Below the pieces are notes generated by a model that made no database searches, had not been told where the DNA came from, and worked only from the letters and a program-made list of their open reading frames with translations. The translations under genes and the position numbers were made by a program. From Neisseria mucosa (GTDB lineage: Bacteria; Pseudomonadota; Gammaproteobacteria; Burkholderiales; Neisseriaceae): 64,000 nucleotides of DNA. Numbering within the stretch: the stretch's first letter is position 1; each line of letters begins with the position of its first letter. Positions 8,436 to 16,805 of this stretch are shown here, piece after piece. The stretch covers positions 1,116,001 through 1,180,000 of the forward strand of contig CP028150.1 of the NCBI GenBank assembly GCA_003028315.1, read 5' to 3'.

Positions 8436-9731
8436 ATGATTCATCCCAATTTCAAAGAATACCTTCCCTCCTATTATTTCAGCACCATCAATCCCCACGC
8501 CGCTTATCCCAAGCTTGAAGGTCGTCTGAAAACCGAGACCTGCGTCATCGGCGGAGGATTGACAGGACTTTGCACCGCCCTTCCCCTTGCCGAAAACGGA
8601 CGCGAAGTTACCGTACTCGAAGCCGCCCGTATCGGCTTCGGCGCATCAGGGCGCAGCGGCGGGCAAGTCATCAGCGATTACGCCTGCGGTATGGAAGAAA
8701 TCGAAAAACAAGTCGGCTTGGAACAAGCCCGCTGGTTTTGGCAGCAATCCCTGCAAGCCGTCGAACTCGTTGACGAACGGGTTAAAAAACATCAAATCGC
8801 CTGCGACTGGCAGCGCGGCTATGCCACCGTCGCCATCCGCCCGCAGCATTGGGAAGAATTGCAACAATGGCATGAACACGCCCGACAACATTACGGCGCT
8901 ACCCATTACCAACTCTGGGATAAAGCCACACTCAAGCAACAACTTGCCAGCGATATGTACTTGGGCGCACAGTTCGATCCTCATTCCGGCCATCTCCATC
9001 CGCTCAACTATACCCTGGGCATCGCCCGCGTCGCTGCCGAAGCAGGCGCGCAGATTTTCGAACAGTCCCCGATGACCCGTATCGAACCCTATCAAGGCGG
9101 CTGGCTCGTCCATACCCCGGACGGCAGCATCGAATGCCAAAACCTCGTGTATGCCGTCAACACCTACGCCGGTTTGCATCAAAAATTCAAGCCATTGGAA
9201 AAAAAAGCCATCGCCGTCAGCACCTTCATCATCGCCACCGAACCGCTGGGCGAACGCGCCAAAGAACTTATCCGTAACAACATGGCCGTCTGTGACAACC
9301 GCCACGTCCTCGACTACTACCGCCTCAGCGCCGACGGCCGCCTACTCTTCGGCGGTAAAGACAACGAGTTCATCGACGACCCCGCCCGCATGACTGAGTT
9401 TGTCCGCCAAGACATGCTCAAAGTCTTCCCCCAGCTTGCCGATGTCAAAATCGAACATTCATGGGGCGGTGAATGCGACATCACCGCCAACCTCGCCCCC
9501 CACTTCGGCAGACTCGCGCCTACTGTTTACTATGCCCAAGGCTATTCCGGACACGGCATGGCAATTACCGGCATAGCAGGCCTTGCCATCGCCGAAGCCA
9601 TCATGGGCGACAATGGTCGTCTGAAACCGTTTGAAAAACTCAAACACCCGAGCATCATTACCCAACCTTTCCTGCGCAAACTCGGCTCCTTCCTCGGCTC
9701 GAAATATTACCAATGGAAAGACAGCCGTTAA
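8436..9731 (+). CDS. puuB: Gamma-glutamylputrescine oxidase-like FAD oxidoreductase
   Basis: DAO-family flavoenzyme of 431 residues. After an N-terminal PSYYF, as in PuuB, it shows the FAD dinucleotide-binding motif VIGGGLTGL (about 37-45) and the PuuB-like phrase VLEAARIGFGASGRSGGQV. The C-terminal GYSGHGMAITGIAGLAIAEAI is the second FAD contact. PuuB oxidises gamma-glutamylputrescine in the Puu route. Its position just downstream of a putrescine-type importer supports polyamine use as a nitrogen source. No puuA, puuC or puuD is nearby, so the exact substrate is inferred. DUS copies lie within the gene at about 8519 and 9615. Confidence 0.85.
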   Translation: MIHPNFKEYLPSYYFSTINPHAAYPKLEGRLKTETCVIGGGLTGLCTALPLAENGREVTVLEAARIGFGASGRSGGQVISDYACGMEEIEKQVGLEQARWFWQQSLQAVELVDERVKKHQIACDWQRGYATVAIRPQHWEELQQWHEHARQHYGATHYQLWDKATLKQQLASDMYLGAQFDPHSGHLHPLNYTLGIARVAAEAGAQIFEQSPMTRIEPYQGGWLVHTPDGSIECQNLVYAVNTYAGLHQKFKPLEKKAIAVSTFIIATEPLGERAKELIRNNMAVCDNRHVLDYYRLSADGRLLFGGKDNEFIDDPARMTEFVRQDMLKVFPQLADVKIEHSWGGECDITANLAPHFGRLAPTVYYAQGYSGHGMAITGIAGLAIAEAIMGDNGRLKPFEKLKHPSIITQPFLRKLGSFLGSKYYQWKDSR

Positions 9732-9760
9732 GCATTTGGTTAAGCTCGAACACATCAACA

Positions 9761-9802
9761 AAAGGTCGTCTGAAACCCGATTCAGGTTTCAGACGACCTT
9801 TT
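9761..9802. terminator. DUS hairpin terminator after puuB
   Basis: AAAGGTCGTCTGAAACC faces GGTTTCAGACGACCTTT, ending in a T-run; 30 bases past the puuB stop. Confidence 0.8.
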
Positions 9803-9907
9803 CGATATTGAATTGAAGGCTTACAATCAAAATGCTATCGCATCAAAAGCTCAACGAACGCTCGATGATTTTAGATTCCCACTCTCTCCGTTTGTGCTCC
9901 AAACCCA

Positions 9908-10735
9908 TTACATCAAATGAATCTCGCTTGCCGGATTGGAAACATTCTCATATACGGTAATCGAAACGATTTTTCCACTTTCGTCAAACACAATTTCCAG
10001 ATAAGGTTTATCAGGGCTGCGGTCGCGGTTGAAAAGGCGGAATACCCTTTGCGCCTCAAAAATCTTCCCGCGCGATTTCAAATATTCGGGCAACTGGCTG
10101 ATGTTTTGAAAACTACCGCCAAACCCGTCGCCGTGTTTCTTAAGATATTCCGGCGTTCCTTCTATGTCAAAATTGTGCGTTACCCTCAGTGGCTGATCCG
10201 AACCTTGGCTTGTCTGTTTGCCTGTTGATAAAACCAAAGTATCCCGACGCCTGAGTGCTTTCATTTCTTGTACCACCGGTTCTACCGCCTGCTGATTATA
10301 GCTCCGCTCCCCTTTTACCATCTGATCAATAGCCTCTATCACTTTATCAACGTTTTTAGGATCATTCGGATCAATATCAGGGAACAGTGCCTGCTCCAGC
10401 GGATCGTCTCCACCGGGAATGCCCCAAACCGCCGCCAATTCTTTAGGGCTGCGTTCAAACAAACAACTGGAATCGATATTCTCGGCAACCTGACGGACAA
10501 AATCATCAATGCCGCCAATCTGATGCAGGTTGGTGCAGTTTGAAGAAGGTGCGCTTTCTACTTTGTTTATGTCCGTTTCTACGGTCTTATCATTTGTATT
10601 GGATTTCTCGAAAACAGAAGATAAAGGCACAGAAGCGGCAGATTCTTTTACCTTATCCTGTTTTTCAGGAGAGCAAGCCGCCAATAAGACGGCGACGGAT
10701 AATAAGAAAAATTGGGATGTATTGTTTTTGATCAT
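9908..10735 (-). CDS. Uncharacterised lipoprotein
   Basis: 275-residue protein that I do not recognise. A type II signal peptide with lipobox LAAC puts the lipidated Cys at about residue 21. A polar, low-complexity linker (about 22-65) follows, then a globular part with two further Cys (NCTNLHQIGG and SSCLFERS) that could form a disulfide. Later parts include FDIEGTPEYLKKHGDG and a terminal beta-rich region (LEIVFDESGKIVSITVYENV). It is likely anchored in the outer or inner membrane facing the periplasm. The start is supported by GGAA upstream. It is monocistronic, and its neighbours give no functional hint. Confidence 0.7.
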   Translation of the reverse strand: MIKNNTSQFFLLSVAVLLAACSPEKQDKVKESAASVPLSSVFEKSNTNDKTVETDINKVESAPSSNCTNLHQIGGIDDFVRQVAENIDSSCLFERSPKELAAVWGIPGGDDPLEQALFPDIDPNDPKNVDKVIEAIDQMVKGERSYNQQAVEPVVQEMKALRRRDTLVLSTGKQTSQGSDQPLRVTHNFDIEGTPEYLKKHGDGFGGSFQNISQLPEYLKSRGKIFEAQRVFRLFNRDRSPDKPYLEIVFDESGKIVSITVYENVSNPASEIHLM

Positions 10736-10846
10736 TTTATTTTTCCAGTAATGTGTATTTAAAATATAAAAATCAGTCAGTTGATAGCTTCAAATAAAAA
10801 TACCCATATCCCTATTCGAATCCACTACCAATCTAATCAATTAAAG

Positions 10847-11149
10847 TTATTCCTGTTCATCAAACAAACCGACATCGAACAAATCTGGTTCGCTCATTCG
10901 AGCGCGGCAATCAACCTTAATGTCTTCATTTACCCGACAGCAACACGGCAGAATTTCACCGGGCGCAACAAACGCCAGCGGGAAATCGTCGTAGGACACC
11001 CTGCCGTCTAATATTTTGACGCGGCAGGAACCGCAATAACCGCTGCGGCACTGGTATTCGACCTCGTGTCCGGTGCGCTCCAAGCCCTCCAATAAGGTTT
11101 CGCCCTCTTGAAGCTCGAAGGTTTTATCGTGTGTGCTGATAAGTGCCAT
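10847..11149 (-). CDS. 2Fe-2S ferredoxin, YfaE-like (RNR radical maintenance)
   Basis: 100-residue plant-type ferredoxin. The cluster ligands are visible as CRSGYCGSC and a distal Cys in ILPCCCRV. In E. coli the equivalent YfaE, next to nrdB, reduces the diferric centre of NrdB so that its tyrosyl radical can be rebuilt. Here it follows nrdB by about 120 bases on the same strand, so the same role is likely. The gap holds an imperfect DUS-like inverted repeat (11171-11232), and no strong Shine-Dalgarno site is evident. Confidence 0.85.
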   Translation of the reverse strand: MALISTHDKTFELQEGETLLEGLERTGHEVEYQCRSGYCGSCRVKILDGRVSYDDFPLAFVAPGEILPCCCRVNEDIKVDCRARMSEPDLFDVGLFDEQE

Positions 11150-11268
11150 TGTTATCTGTTTAAGCGGGAAAGGCCGTCTGCACGGTGTAACCGAAATCTT
11201 TGATTTCGTTTCTACACCTGTTCAGACGACCTCTGATGATGGAAATGCAGAAAAACCGCCGAGTTTGA

Positions 11269-12402
11269 TTACAGTTCGAAATCGCCCAAATCGTCCGCGC
11301 TGACTTCCGAATCAATCTGACCGATTAAGTAAGAAGAAATTTCCACTTCCTGCGGCGCGACTTGTACGTTGTCAGACGACAGCCACGCGTTAATCCACGG
11401 AATCGGGTTTTGGGTAGCACCTTCGAATCCTGCGGGCAGACCGACCGCCTGCATACGCAGGTTGGTAATGTATTCGACGTATTGCGCCAGAATTTCCTTG
11501 TTCAGACCAATCATCGAACCGTCTTTAAACAGATAGGCAGCCCATTCTTTTTCCTGTTCCGCCGCTTTTTTGAAGAGTTTGAAACATTCGTCCTGCAATT
11601 CGACGGCGATTTCCGCCATTTCAGGGTCGTCTGAACCGGCGCGCATCAGGTTGAGCATATGCTGGGTGCTGGTCAGGTGCAGGGCTTCGTCGCGGGCAAT
11701 CAGTTTGATGATTTTGGCGTTGCCTTCCATCAACTCGCGCTCGGCAAAAGCAAACGAGCAGGCAAATGAAACGTAGAAACGGATGGCTTCCAACACGTTG
11801 ACGCACATCAGGCAGAGATAGAGTTTTTTCTTCAACTCGCGCAAAGACACGTTAACGAGCTTGCCGCCGACATTGTGCGTCCCTTCGCCCAACAGGTTGT
11901 AATACTGGGTGTATTCGATTAAGTCATCGTAATAACAGGCGATGTCTTCGGCGCGGGCGATGATGTATTCATTCTGCACTATGTCGTCGAACACAACCGA
12001 CGGATCATTTACAATATTGCGGATAATATGGGTATAGCTGCGCGAGTGGATGGTTTCACTGAAACTCCATGTTTCAATCCAAGTTTCCAACTCGGGAATC
12101 GACACCAATGGCAGCAAGGCAACGTTCGGACTGCGGCCTTGGATGGAATCGAGCAGGGTTTGGTATTTCAGATTGCTGATAAAAATGTGTTTTTCGTGTT
12201 CGGGCAGGTTCGCGTAGTCGATACGGTCACGCGACACGTCGATTTCTTCCGGCCGCCAGAAAAACGACAGTTGCTTTTCAATCAGTTTTTCAAATACTTC
12301 GTATTTCTGCTGGTCATAACGCGCAACATTAACCGGCTGACCGAAAAACATCGGCTCTTTCAGCGCGTCGTTTTTGGTTTTGGAAAAGGTGCTGTATGAC
12401 AT
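11269..12402 (-). CDS. nrdB: Ribonucleotide reductase class Ia beta subunit
   Basis: Radical-generating small subunit of aerobic ribonucleotide reductase. Length (377) and sequence track E. coli NrdB. The metal ligands and radical tyrosine are seen in SETIHSRSYTHI (E115, H118, Y122 by E. coli numbering). The C-terminal tail ends QIDSEVSADDLGDFEL, the acidic peptide that docks on NrdA. I chose the ATG at 12402 because the protein then begins like E. coli NrdB; a frame from 12423 adds seven residues. Unusually, it is separated from nrdA by an AbiF gene, a small-RNA locus and a DUS hairpin, so it may need its own promoter. Confidence 0.95.
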   Translation of the reverse strand: MSYSTFSKTKNDALKEPMFFGQPVNVARYDQQKYEVFEKLIEKQLSFFWRPEEIDVSRDRIDYANLPEHEKHIFISNLKYQTLLDSIQGRSPNVALLPLVSIPELETWIETWSFSETIHSRSYTHIIRNIVNDPSVVFDDIVQNEYIIARAEDIACYYDDLIEYTQYYNLLGEGTHNVGGKLVNVSLRELKKKLYLCLMCVNVLEAIRFYVSFACSFAFAERELMEGNAKIIKLIARDEALHLTSTQHMLNLMRAGSDDPEMAEIAVELQDECFKLFKKAAEQEKEWAAYLFKDGSMIGLNKEILAQYVEYITNLRMQAVGLPAGFEGATQNPIPWINAWLSSDNVQVAPQEVEISSYLIGQIDSEVSADDLGDFEL

Positions 12403-12462
12403 GACTAGGTGTTCGCAGGACATGGGTTTTTCTCAGGTTTATTTAAATTTAGGAATTTGGAT

Positions 12463-12501
12463 TTCAGACGACCTTATATGTTTTAAGTAAGGTCGTCTGA
12501 A
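12463..12501. terminator. DUS hairpin upstream of nrdB
   Basis: TTCAGACGACCTTA (12463-12476) faces TAAGGTCGTCTGAA (12488-12501). It lies between the abiF-type gene and nrdB and could block read-through from nrdA-abiF into nrdB. It also separates nrdB from the small-RNA promoter on the other strand. Confidence 0.55.
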
Positions 12502-12521
12502 TGTATCTGTACATTAAATTC

Positions 12522-12550
12522 TTGCCTTAAATATAGCTGTTAGTTATAAT
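12522..12550 (+). promoter_or_regulatory. Sigma-70 promoter of the small RNA facing the abiF-type gene
   Basis: TTGCCT (12522-12527), exactly 17 bases, then a perfect TATAAT (12545-12550) on the + strand. No open reading frame follows. About 15 bases downstream begins the GC-rich hairpin of the candidate RNA. Confidence 0.7.
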
Positions 12551-12556
12551 CCTCCC

Positions 12557-12622
12557 TAACAACTCCCCCAACTTTGCCAACCTACGCGGTTGGAGCAACA
12601 AGGTTGGGGGCTTTCTTCTTTT
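12557..12622 (+). ncRNA. Candidate small structured RNA paired with the AbiF-type HEPN gene
   Basis: Predicted transcript of about 65 nt from a consensus promoter to a T-rich end. It folds into one long hairpin: CCCCCAACTTTG (12565-12576) pairs with CAAGGTTGGGGG (12599-12610, one G-U pair). A 5-base bulge AGCAA (12594-12598) follows, then CCAACC pairs with GGTTGG around a TACGC loop. The tract CTTTCTTCTTTT follows on this strand only, so the structure ends a + strand transcript. It converges on the 3' end of the abiF-type gene. A conserved abiF RNA motif next to AbiF genes has been reported; whether this matches it needs a covariance-model search. Confidence 0.6.
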
Positions 12623-13544
12623 ATCTTTGCCACAATCTCCAGTTTCGCGGATCATTTTCCAAACCCATATCGCGCAAACTTACAGCTTTATTCACGACAT
12701 CAGGAAACTCATCCAGTAAAGCAAGGAAACGGCTTCCCCATTCGGTTCGCGGACAAATAACATCCAACATCCGTTTCATCAGGCAAAAATACACAAACGG
12801 TTTATTGATAGACAGTGATTTCCATTCTGCATCAGACAAACCTTTCAAGCTGGCTTTAAACGTAATGTCTCTATTCCATAATCGGCTGTGATGTGCCGAA
12901 ACGTTGCGAATAAAGTTAAACGCATGCAGATGTGTTTGTAGATGCTTACCATCTTTCAAACGATACAATTTGGCAATAGGGTCTTTATCTTTATTCAACA
13001 TCCCTTTATACAGCATAGACATCGTGCCGAAATCCCATACTTCGCAGGCTACCCAAACAGGTAAGTCGGCATAATGTTCCAAATGATGTTTAACAAAACT
13101 GGTTTTCTTTTCGCGCTCGACCAGCTTGTTATGCCTATCCAGCCATTCAGCATGGTCGAAGCCTGGGGCAGAATATTTGCTATCCTTATAAGCCAAGGAG
13201 CCATGCCGCCCCAATGTATGGGCAATATTTACCCGAAGAGCTACTTCAATTCTTTCCAGTGCATCTAATGCCAATTGCCGCAATTTCTTATCGAACATAT
13301 AAAGGCTTTTGACATCATCAAAACGAGTATCTGTAATAAACTCACCCAACCTGCTCTTAGGATTTTCAGGAGCAAATTGTCGGAAAGAGTAAAAATAACC
13401 GCTTAATCGGTAATAACCGATGGTGCGTAAATATCCTAATGCCTTTTTCTCATCATCAATCTGCAATCCTCTACTTCTCAGAATTTCCAACTGCTCATCG
13501 TAAGATTTCCAAAGCTTGGGTTCTTTTATCTGCTTGCTTTGCAT
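12621..13544 (-). CDS. Abi family protein (Abi_2/AbiD/AbiF type), HEPN ribonuclease
   Basis: 307-residue all-helical protein of the Abi_2 family (PF07751), phage-abortive-infection proteins with a HEPN fold. The N-terminal third reads KALGYLRTIGYYRLSGYFYSF, typical of the family. The predicted RNase motif R-x4-H is in IRNVSAHHSRLWNR (R213, H218). Such proteins are expected to cleave RNA and stop growth of infected cells. It starts 35 bases after nrdA; I prefer the ATG at 13544 (AGG five bases before) to a TTG start at 13577. Base composition is visibly richer in A+T than nrdA and nrdB. Its insertion splits nrdA from nrdB, and a small-RNA locus meets its 3' end. Confidence 0.85.
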   Translation of the reverse strand: MQSKQIKEPKLWKSYDEQLEILRSRGLQIDDEKKALGYLRTIGYYRLSGYFYSFRQFAPENPKSRLGEFITDTRFDDVKSLYMFDKKLRQLALDALERIEVALRVNIAHTLGRHGSLAYKDSKYSAPGFDHAEWLDRHNKLVEREKKTSFVKHHLEHYADLPVWVACEVWDFGTMSMLYKGMLNKDKDPIAKLYRLKDGKHLQTHLHAFNFIRNVSAHHSRLWNRDITFKASLKGLSDAEWKSLSINKPFVYFCLMKRMLDVICPRTEWGSRFLALLDEFPDVVNKAVSLRDMGLENDPRNWRLWQR

Positions 13545-13579
13545 AGCCTGTTTCACTTTCAAATAGGTTAATTGCAAAG

Positions 13580-15859
13580 TTAAATCTTACAAGCCCCGCC
13601 TGCGCAGCCGTCATCCTGAATATCAGTCTGCGTATCGTCCGCTCCGTCGCGGGTGTTGTGGTAGTACAGGGTTTTGACGCCGTATTTGTAGGCGGTCAGC
13701 AGGTCTTTGAGCATTTGTTTCATGGAAACTTTGTTGCCTTCAAATTTGCCCGGGTCGTAGGCAGTGTTGGCGGAAATCGCCTGATCGACGAATTTTTGCA
13801 TCACGCCGACAAGTTTCAGATAACCTTCGTTGCCCGGAAGCTGCCACAAGGTTTCGTAGGCGTCTTTCAGGGTTTCAAATTCGGGCACAACCTGTTTCAG
13901 GATGCCGTCTTTCGATGCTTTAACCGTTACCAATCCGCGCGGCGGCTCGATGCCGTTGGTGGCGTTGGCGATTTGCGAACTGGTTTCAGACGGCATGAGT
14001 GCGGTCAGGGTGGAGTTGCGCAGACCGTATTTGACGATGTCGGCGCGCAGGCTTTCCCAGTCGCACAACAGCGGTTCGCTGCACACGGCATCCAAGTCTT
14101 TTTTGTAGGTGTCGATGGGCAGTTTGCCTTGCGAATAAACGGTTTGGTTGAACAGCGGGCATGCGCCGTATTCTTTGGCAAGGTTCACCGATGCTTTGAG
14201 CAGGTAATACTGCATGGCTTCAAAGGTTCGGTGGGTCAGGCCGAGCGCGGAATCGTCGCTGTAACGGACGCCGTTTTTCGCCAGATAGTAGGCGTAGTTG
14301 ATGACGCCGATGCCGAGCGTGCGGCGGTTCATGGTCGCGGTGCGGGCGGCTTCGACCGGATAGTCTTGATAATCCAGCAAGGCATCGAGTGCGCGCACGG
14401 TCAAATCGGCAAGCCCTTCCAGCTCGTCCAAGCTGTTTAATGCACCCAAGTTGAAGGCGGACAAGGTACACAGGGCGATTTCGCCGTTAGGGTCGTTGAT
14501 GTTGTCCAGCGGTTTGGTCGGCAAGGCGATTTCCATGCACAGGTTGGACTGGTGCACGGGCGCGACGCGCGGGTCAAACGGGCTGTGCGTGTTGCAGTGG
14601 TCAACGTTTTGGATGTAGATACGTCCCGTTCCGGCGCGTTCCTGCATCAGCGTGGAGAACAAATCGGTAGCCGACAAAATGCGTTTGCGGATATTCGGGT
14701 CTTGCTCGTATTTCGTGTAGAGACGCTCGAATTCGTCTTGGTCGGCAAAGAACGCGTCGTACAGACCGGGGACTTCGTTGGGCGAGAACAGCGTGATGTT
14801 GCCGCCTTTAATCAGGCGGGTGTACAGCAAGCGGTTGATTTGCACGCCGTAGTCCAATTGACGGATGCGATTGTCTTCCACGCCGCGGTTGTTTTTCAAT
14901 ACCAACAGGCTTTCGGCTTCAATGTGCCACAAGGGGTAGAACAAAGTTGCCGCGCCGCCGCGCACGCCGCCTTGCGAGCAAGATTTAACCGCCGCTTGGA
15001 ACATTTTGAAAAACGGAATGCAGCCGGTATGTTGCGCTTCACCGCCGCGGATTTCGCTGCCCAAACCACGGATACGTCCGGCGTTGATGCCAATGCCCGC
15101 GCGTTGGGAAACGTATTTCACAATCGCGCTGGTGGTGGCATTGATGGAATCCAGGCTGTCGTCGCATTCAATCAATACGCAGCTTGAGAATTGGCGCGTA
15201 GGCGTGCGCACGCCGCTCATAATCGGGGTCGGCAGCGATACTTTGAATGTGGAAACGGCGTCGTAAAAACGTTTGACGTAATCCAAACGGGTCTCTTTCG
15301 GATATTTGCTGAAGAGACACATCGCCACCAAAATGTATAAGAACTGCGGCGTTTCATAAATCTGGCGGGTAACGCGGTTCTGCACCAGATATTTGCCTTC
15401 GAGCTGCTTCACGGCGGCATACGAGAAGGTCATGTCGCGGCTGTGGTCGATATAGGCGTTCAGCTCGTCAAACTCTTCGCAGCTGTAATCTTCGATGATG
15501 TGGCGGTCGTATTTGCCCGCATCGGTAAGTTTTTTAACGTGGTCGAAGAGATGCGGCGGTTCGAACTCGCCGTAAGCGATTTTGCGCAGGTGGAAAATCG
15601 CCAGACGCGCGGCAAGATATTGATAGTCGGGCGTATCCTGCGAAATCAGGTCGGCAGCCGCCTTGATGATGGTTTCGTGGATGTCGTCGGTGCGGATGCC
15701 GTTGTAAAACTGGATGTGCGATTTGAGCTCGACTTGCGATACGGAAACGTTTTTCAAGCCTTCCGCCGCCCAAGTAACGACGCGGTGGATTTTGTCTAAG
15801 TCGAGATTTTCCAAACGTCCGTCGCGCTTGGTTACTTTCAAATCAGTCGGTGCATTCAT
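13580..15859 (-). CDS. nrdA: Ribonucleotide reductase class Ia alpha subunit
   Basis: Catalytic large subunit reducing ribonucleoside diphosphates, 759 residues (E. coli 761). An N-terminal ATP-cone (about 8-95) gives dATP feedback. Active-site cysteines lie in FSSCVLIECDD, SNLCMEIALPT and ALCTLSAFNLGA. The C-terminal shuttle cysteines are in DDGCAGGACKI (C752 and C757). I set the start at 15859 (MNAPTDLKVTKRDG), which matches the family length; the longer frame adds 20 unrelated residues. NrdR-like boxes lie just upstream. The downstream gene is an AbiF protein, not nrdB. Confidence 0.96.
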   Translation of the reverse strand: MNAPTDLKVTKRDGRLENLDLDKIHRVVTWAAEGLKNVSVSQVELKSHIQFYNGIRTDDIHETIIKAAADLISQDTPDYQYLAARLAIFHLRKIAYGEFEPPHLFDHVKKLTDAGKYDRHIIEDYSCEEFDELNAYIDHSRDMTFSYAAVKQLEGKYLVQNRVTRQIYETPQFLYILVAMCLFSKYPKETRLDYVKRFYDAVSTFKVSLPTPIMSGVRTPTRQFSSCVLIECDDSLDSINATTSAIVKYVSQRAGIGINAGRIRGLGSEIRGGEAQHTGCIPFFKMFQAAVKSCSQGGVRGGAATLFYPLWHIEAESLLVLKNNRGVEDNRIRQLDYGVQINRLLYTRLIKGGNITLFSPNEVPGLYDAFFADQDEFERLYTKYEQDPNIRKRILSATDLFSTLMQERAGTGRIYIQNVDHCNTHSPFDPRVAPVHQSNLCMEIALPTKPLDNINDPNGEIALCTLSAFNLGALNSLDELEGLADLTVRALDALLDYQDYPVEAARTATMNRRTLGIGVINYAYYLAKNGVRYSDDSALGLTHRTFEAMQYYLLKASVNLAKEYGACPLFNQTVYSQGKLPIDTYKKDLDAVCSEPLLCDWESLRADIVKYGLRNSTLTALMPSETSSQIANATNGIEPPRGLVTVKASKDGILKQVVPEFETLKDAYETLWQLPGNEGYLKLVGVMQKFVDQAISANTAYDPGKFEGNKVSMKQMLKDLLTAYKYGVKTLYYHNTRDGADDTQTDIQDDGCAGGACKI

Positions 15860-15881
15860 CGTGAGCTTTCTCCATCCTGAA

Positions 15882-15927
15882 ACACAAGATACAGTATGTA
15901 TTAATATCGAGTGGCACAATATAGTGT
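15882..15927. promoter_or_regulatory. Putative NrdR boxes upstream of nrdA
   Basis: CACAATATAGTGT at 15915-15927 matches the palindromic NrdR-box consensus well. A weaker copy (CACAAGATACAGTATG, 15883-15898) lies about 30 bp away centre to centre, the usual three-helical-turn spacing. Both are 25-70 bases upstream of the nrdA start. NrdR is the known repressor of class Ia RNR operons. Confidence 0.5.
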
Positions 15928-16216
15928 ATTTTTCGTCGCTTATCCAGTCTTGACAAGGCCGCTGTTTTGAAATCGGGCTTTTCCCAATTTTCTTTCAGAC
16001 GACCTCTTTCCCTATGATTCAAGCCTTACCGCAAAGATGCGTTTTTTAGCATCAAAACCCTCATTCGGCTATGCGCTTATGAAATAAGGCAAATTCGGAT
16101 TTGTGTTAAATTTTGAAAATATAATGGCATACAACATGATGGAATAAGCAATAAAGGTCGTCTGAAACCTTATTCCGGTTTTCAGACGACCTTTCAGATG
16201 CTCAAAATCTAGGTAT
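15928..16216. other. Gap between hscB and nrdA
   Basis: No gene seen. It contains nrdA upstream sequence, one DUS near 15995 and the DUS hairpin at 16153-16194. Confidence 0.5.
16153..16194. terminator. DUS hairpin terminator after hscB
   Basis: AAAGGTCGTCTGAAACC faces GGTTTTCAGACGACCTTT; 22 bases beyond the hscB stop. Confidence 0.75.
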
Positions 16217-16723
16217 TTAATCTTGCAATGCGGCGGCGATTTCGTTGCGCAGTTTGTTTAAAAACCTACCGTGGCGCACCCATTGGGCGGCGGATTCGTG
16301 GTCTTTCGCTGCAAAGGCCGTCCGCAAATCTTGATACAACTTGTCTTGCTCGCGGCTGATTTCTTGATCCAACGCGCGCAGGGCTTCATCGTTTTGCTCC
16401 ATTTGCGCATCCATCAGCGCTTCGCGCCATTCCATTTGCTGCATGAGAAATTCAGGAGCGAAAGAGGTATGCTCCGGCGCATCGGCGTCTATGCCCAACG
16501 TTTTCAACAGATACGCCGCGCGGTCGATGGGATTTTTCAAGGTGCGGTAGGCATCGTTGATGGTGGAAGACATCATCACTGCCTGCTTTTGCTCGAAGGC
16601 GGAGGCTGAAGCGAATTTGTCGGGATGGAAACGGGCAGCCAAGGCGCGGTAGGTTTGCTCCAAGCTTTCGGTGTCGATATCGAAAGCGGGTTCAAGCTGG
16701 AAGAGTGTGAAATATTGAGACAT
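16217..16723 (-). CDS. hscB: Fe-S cluster co-chaperone HscB
   Basis: J-domain co-chaperone (168 residues) that brings IscU to the Hsp70 HscA and stimulates cluster transfer. The N-terminal J-domain has the HPD motif at residues 33-35 (ARFHPDKF). The C-terminal three-helix domain (about 85-168) binds IscU; LMQQMEWREALMDAQ is typical of it. It lies downstream of iscA but is separated from it by arfA on the other strand, so it is probably transcribed from its own promoter. HscA and ferredoxin genes are not next to it. Confidence 0.93.
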   Translation of the reverse strand: MSQYFTLFQLEPAFDIDTESLEQTYRALAARFHPDKFASASAFEQKQAVMMSSTINDAYRTLKNPIDRAAYLLKTLGIDADAPEHTSFAPEFLMQQMEWREALMDAQMEQNDEALRALDQEISREQDKLYQDLRTAFAAKDHESAAQWVRHGRFLNKLRNEIAAALQD

Positions 16724-16805
16724 GGCGGGATAATTAATGTGAAATTTTCGGCAGAAACCTGATTTTGCCTTATAATCCGCTGATTCTTAACCAAAAGGAC
16801 TGAAT

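Noticed and set aside
12565..12610. Hairpin read as an abiF or nrdA terminator on the minus strand
   Set aside because: On the minus strand the hairpin is followed by GTTGTTAGGGAGG with no U-run, while on the plus strand it has both a consensus promoter and a T-rich tail.
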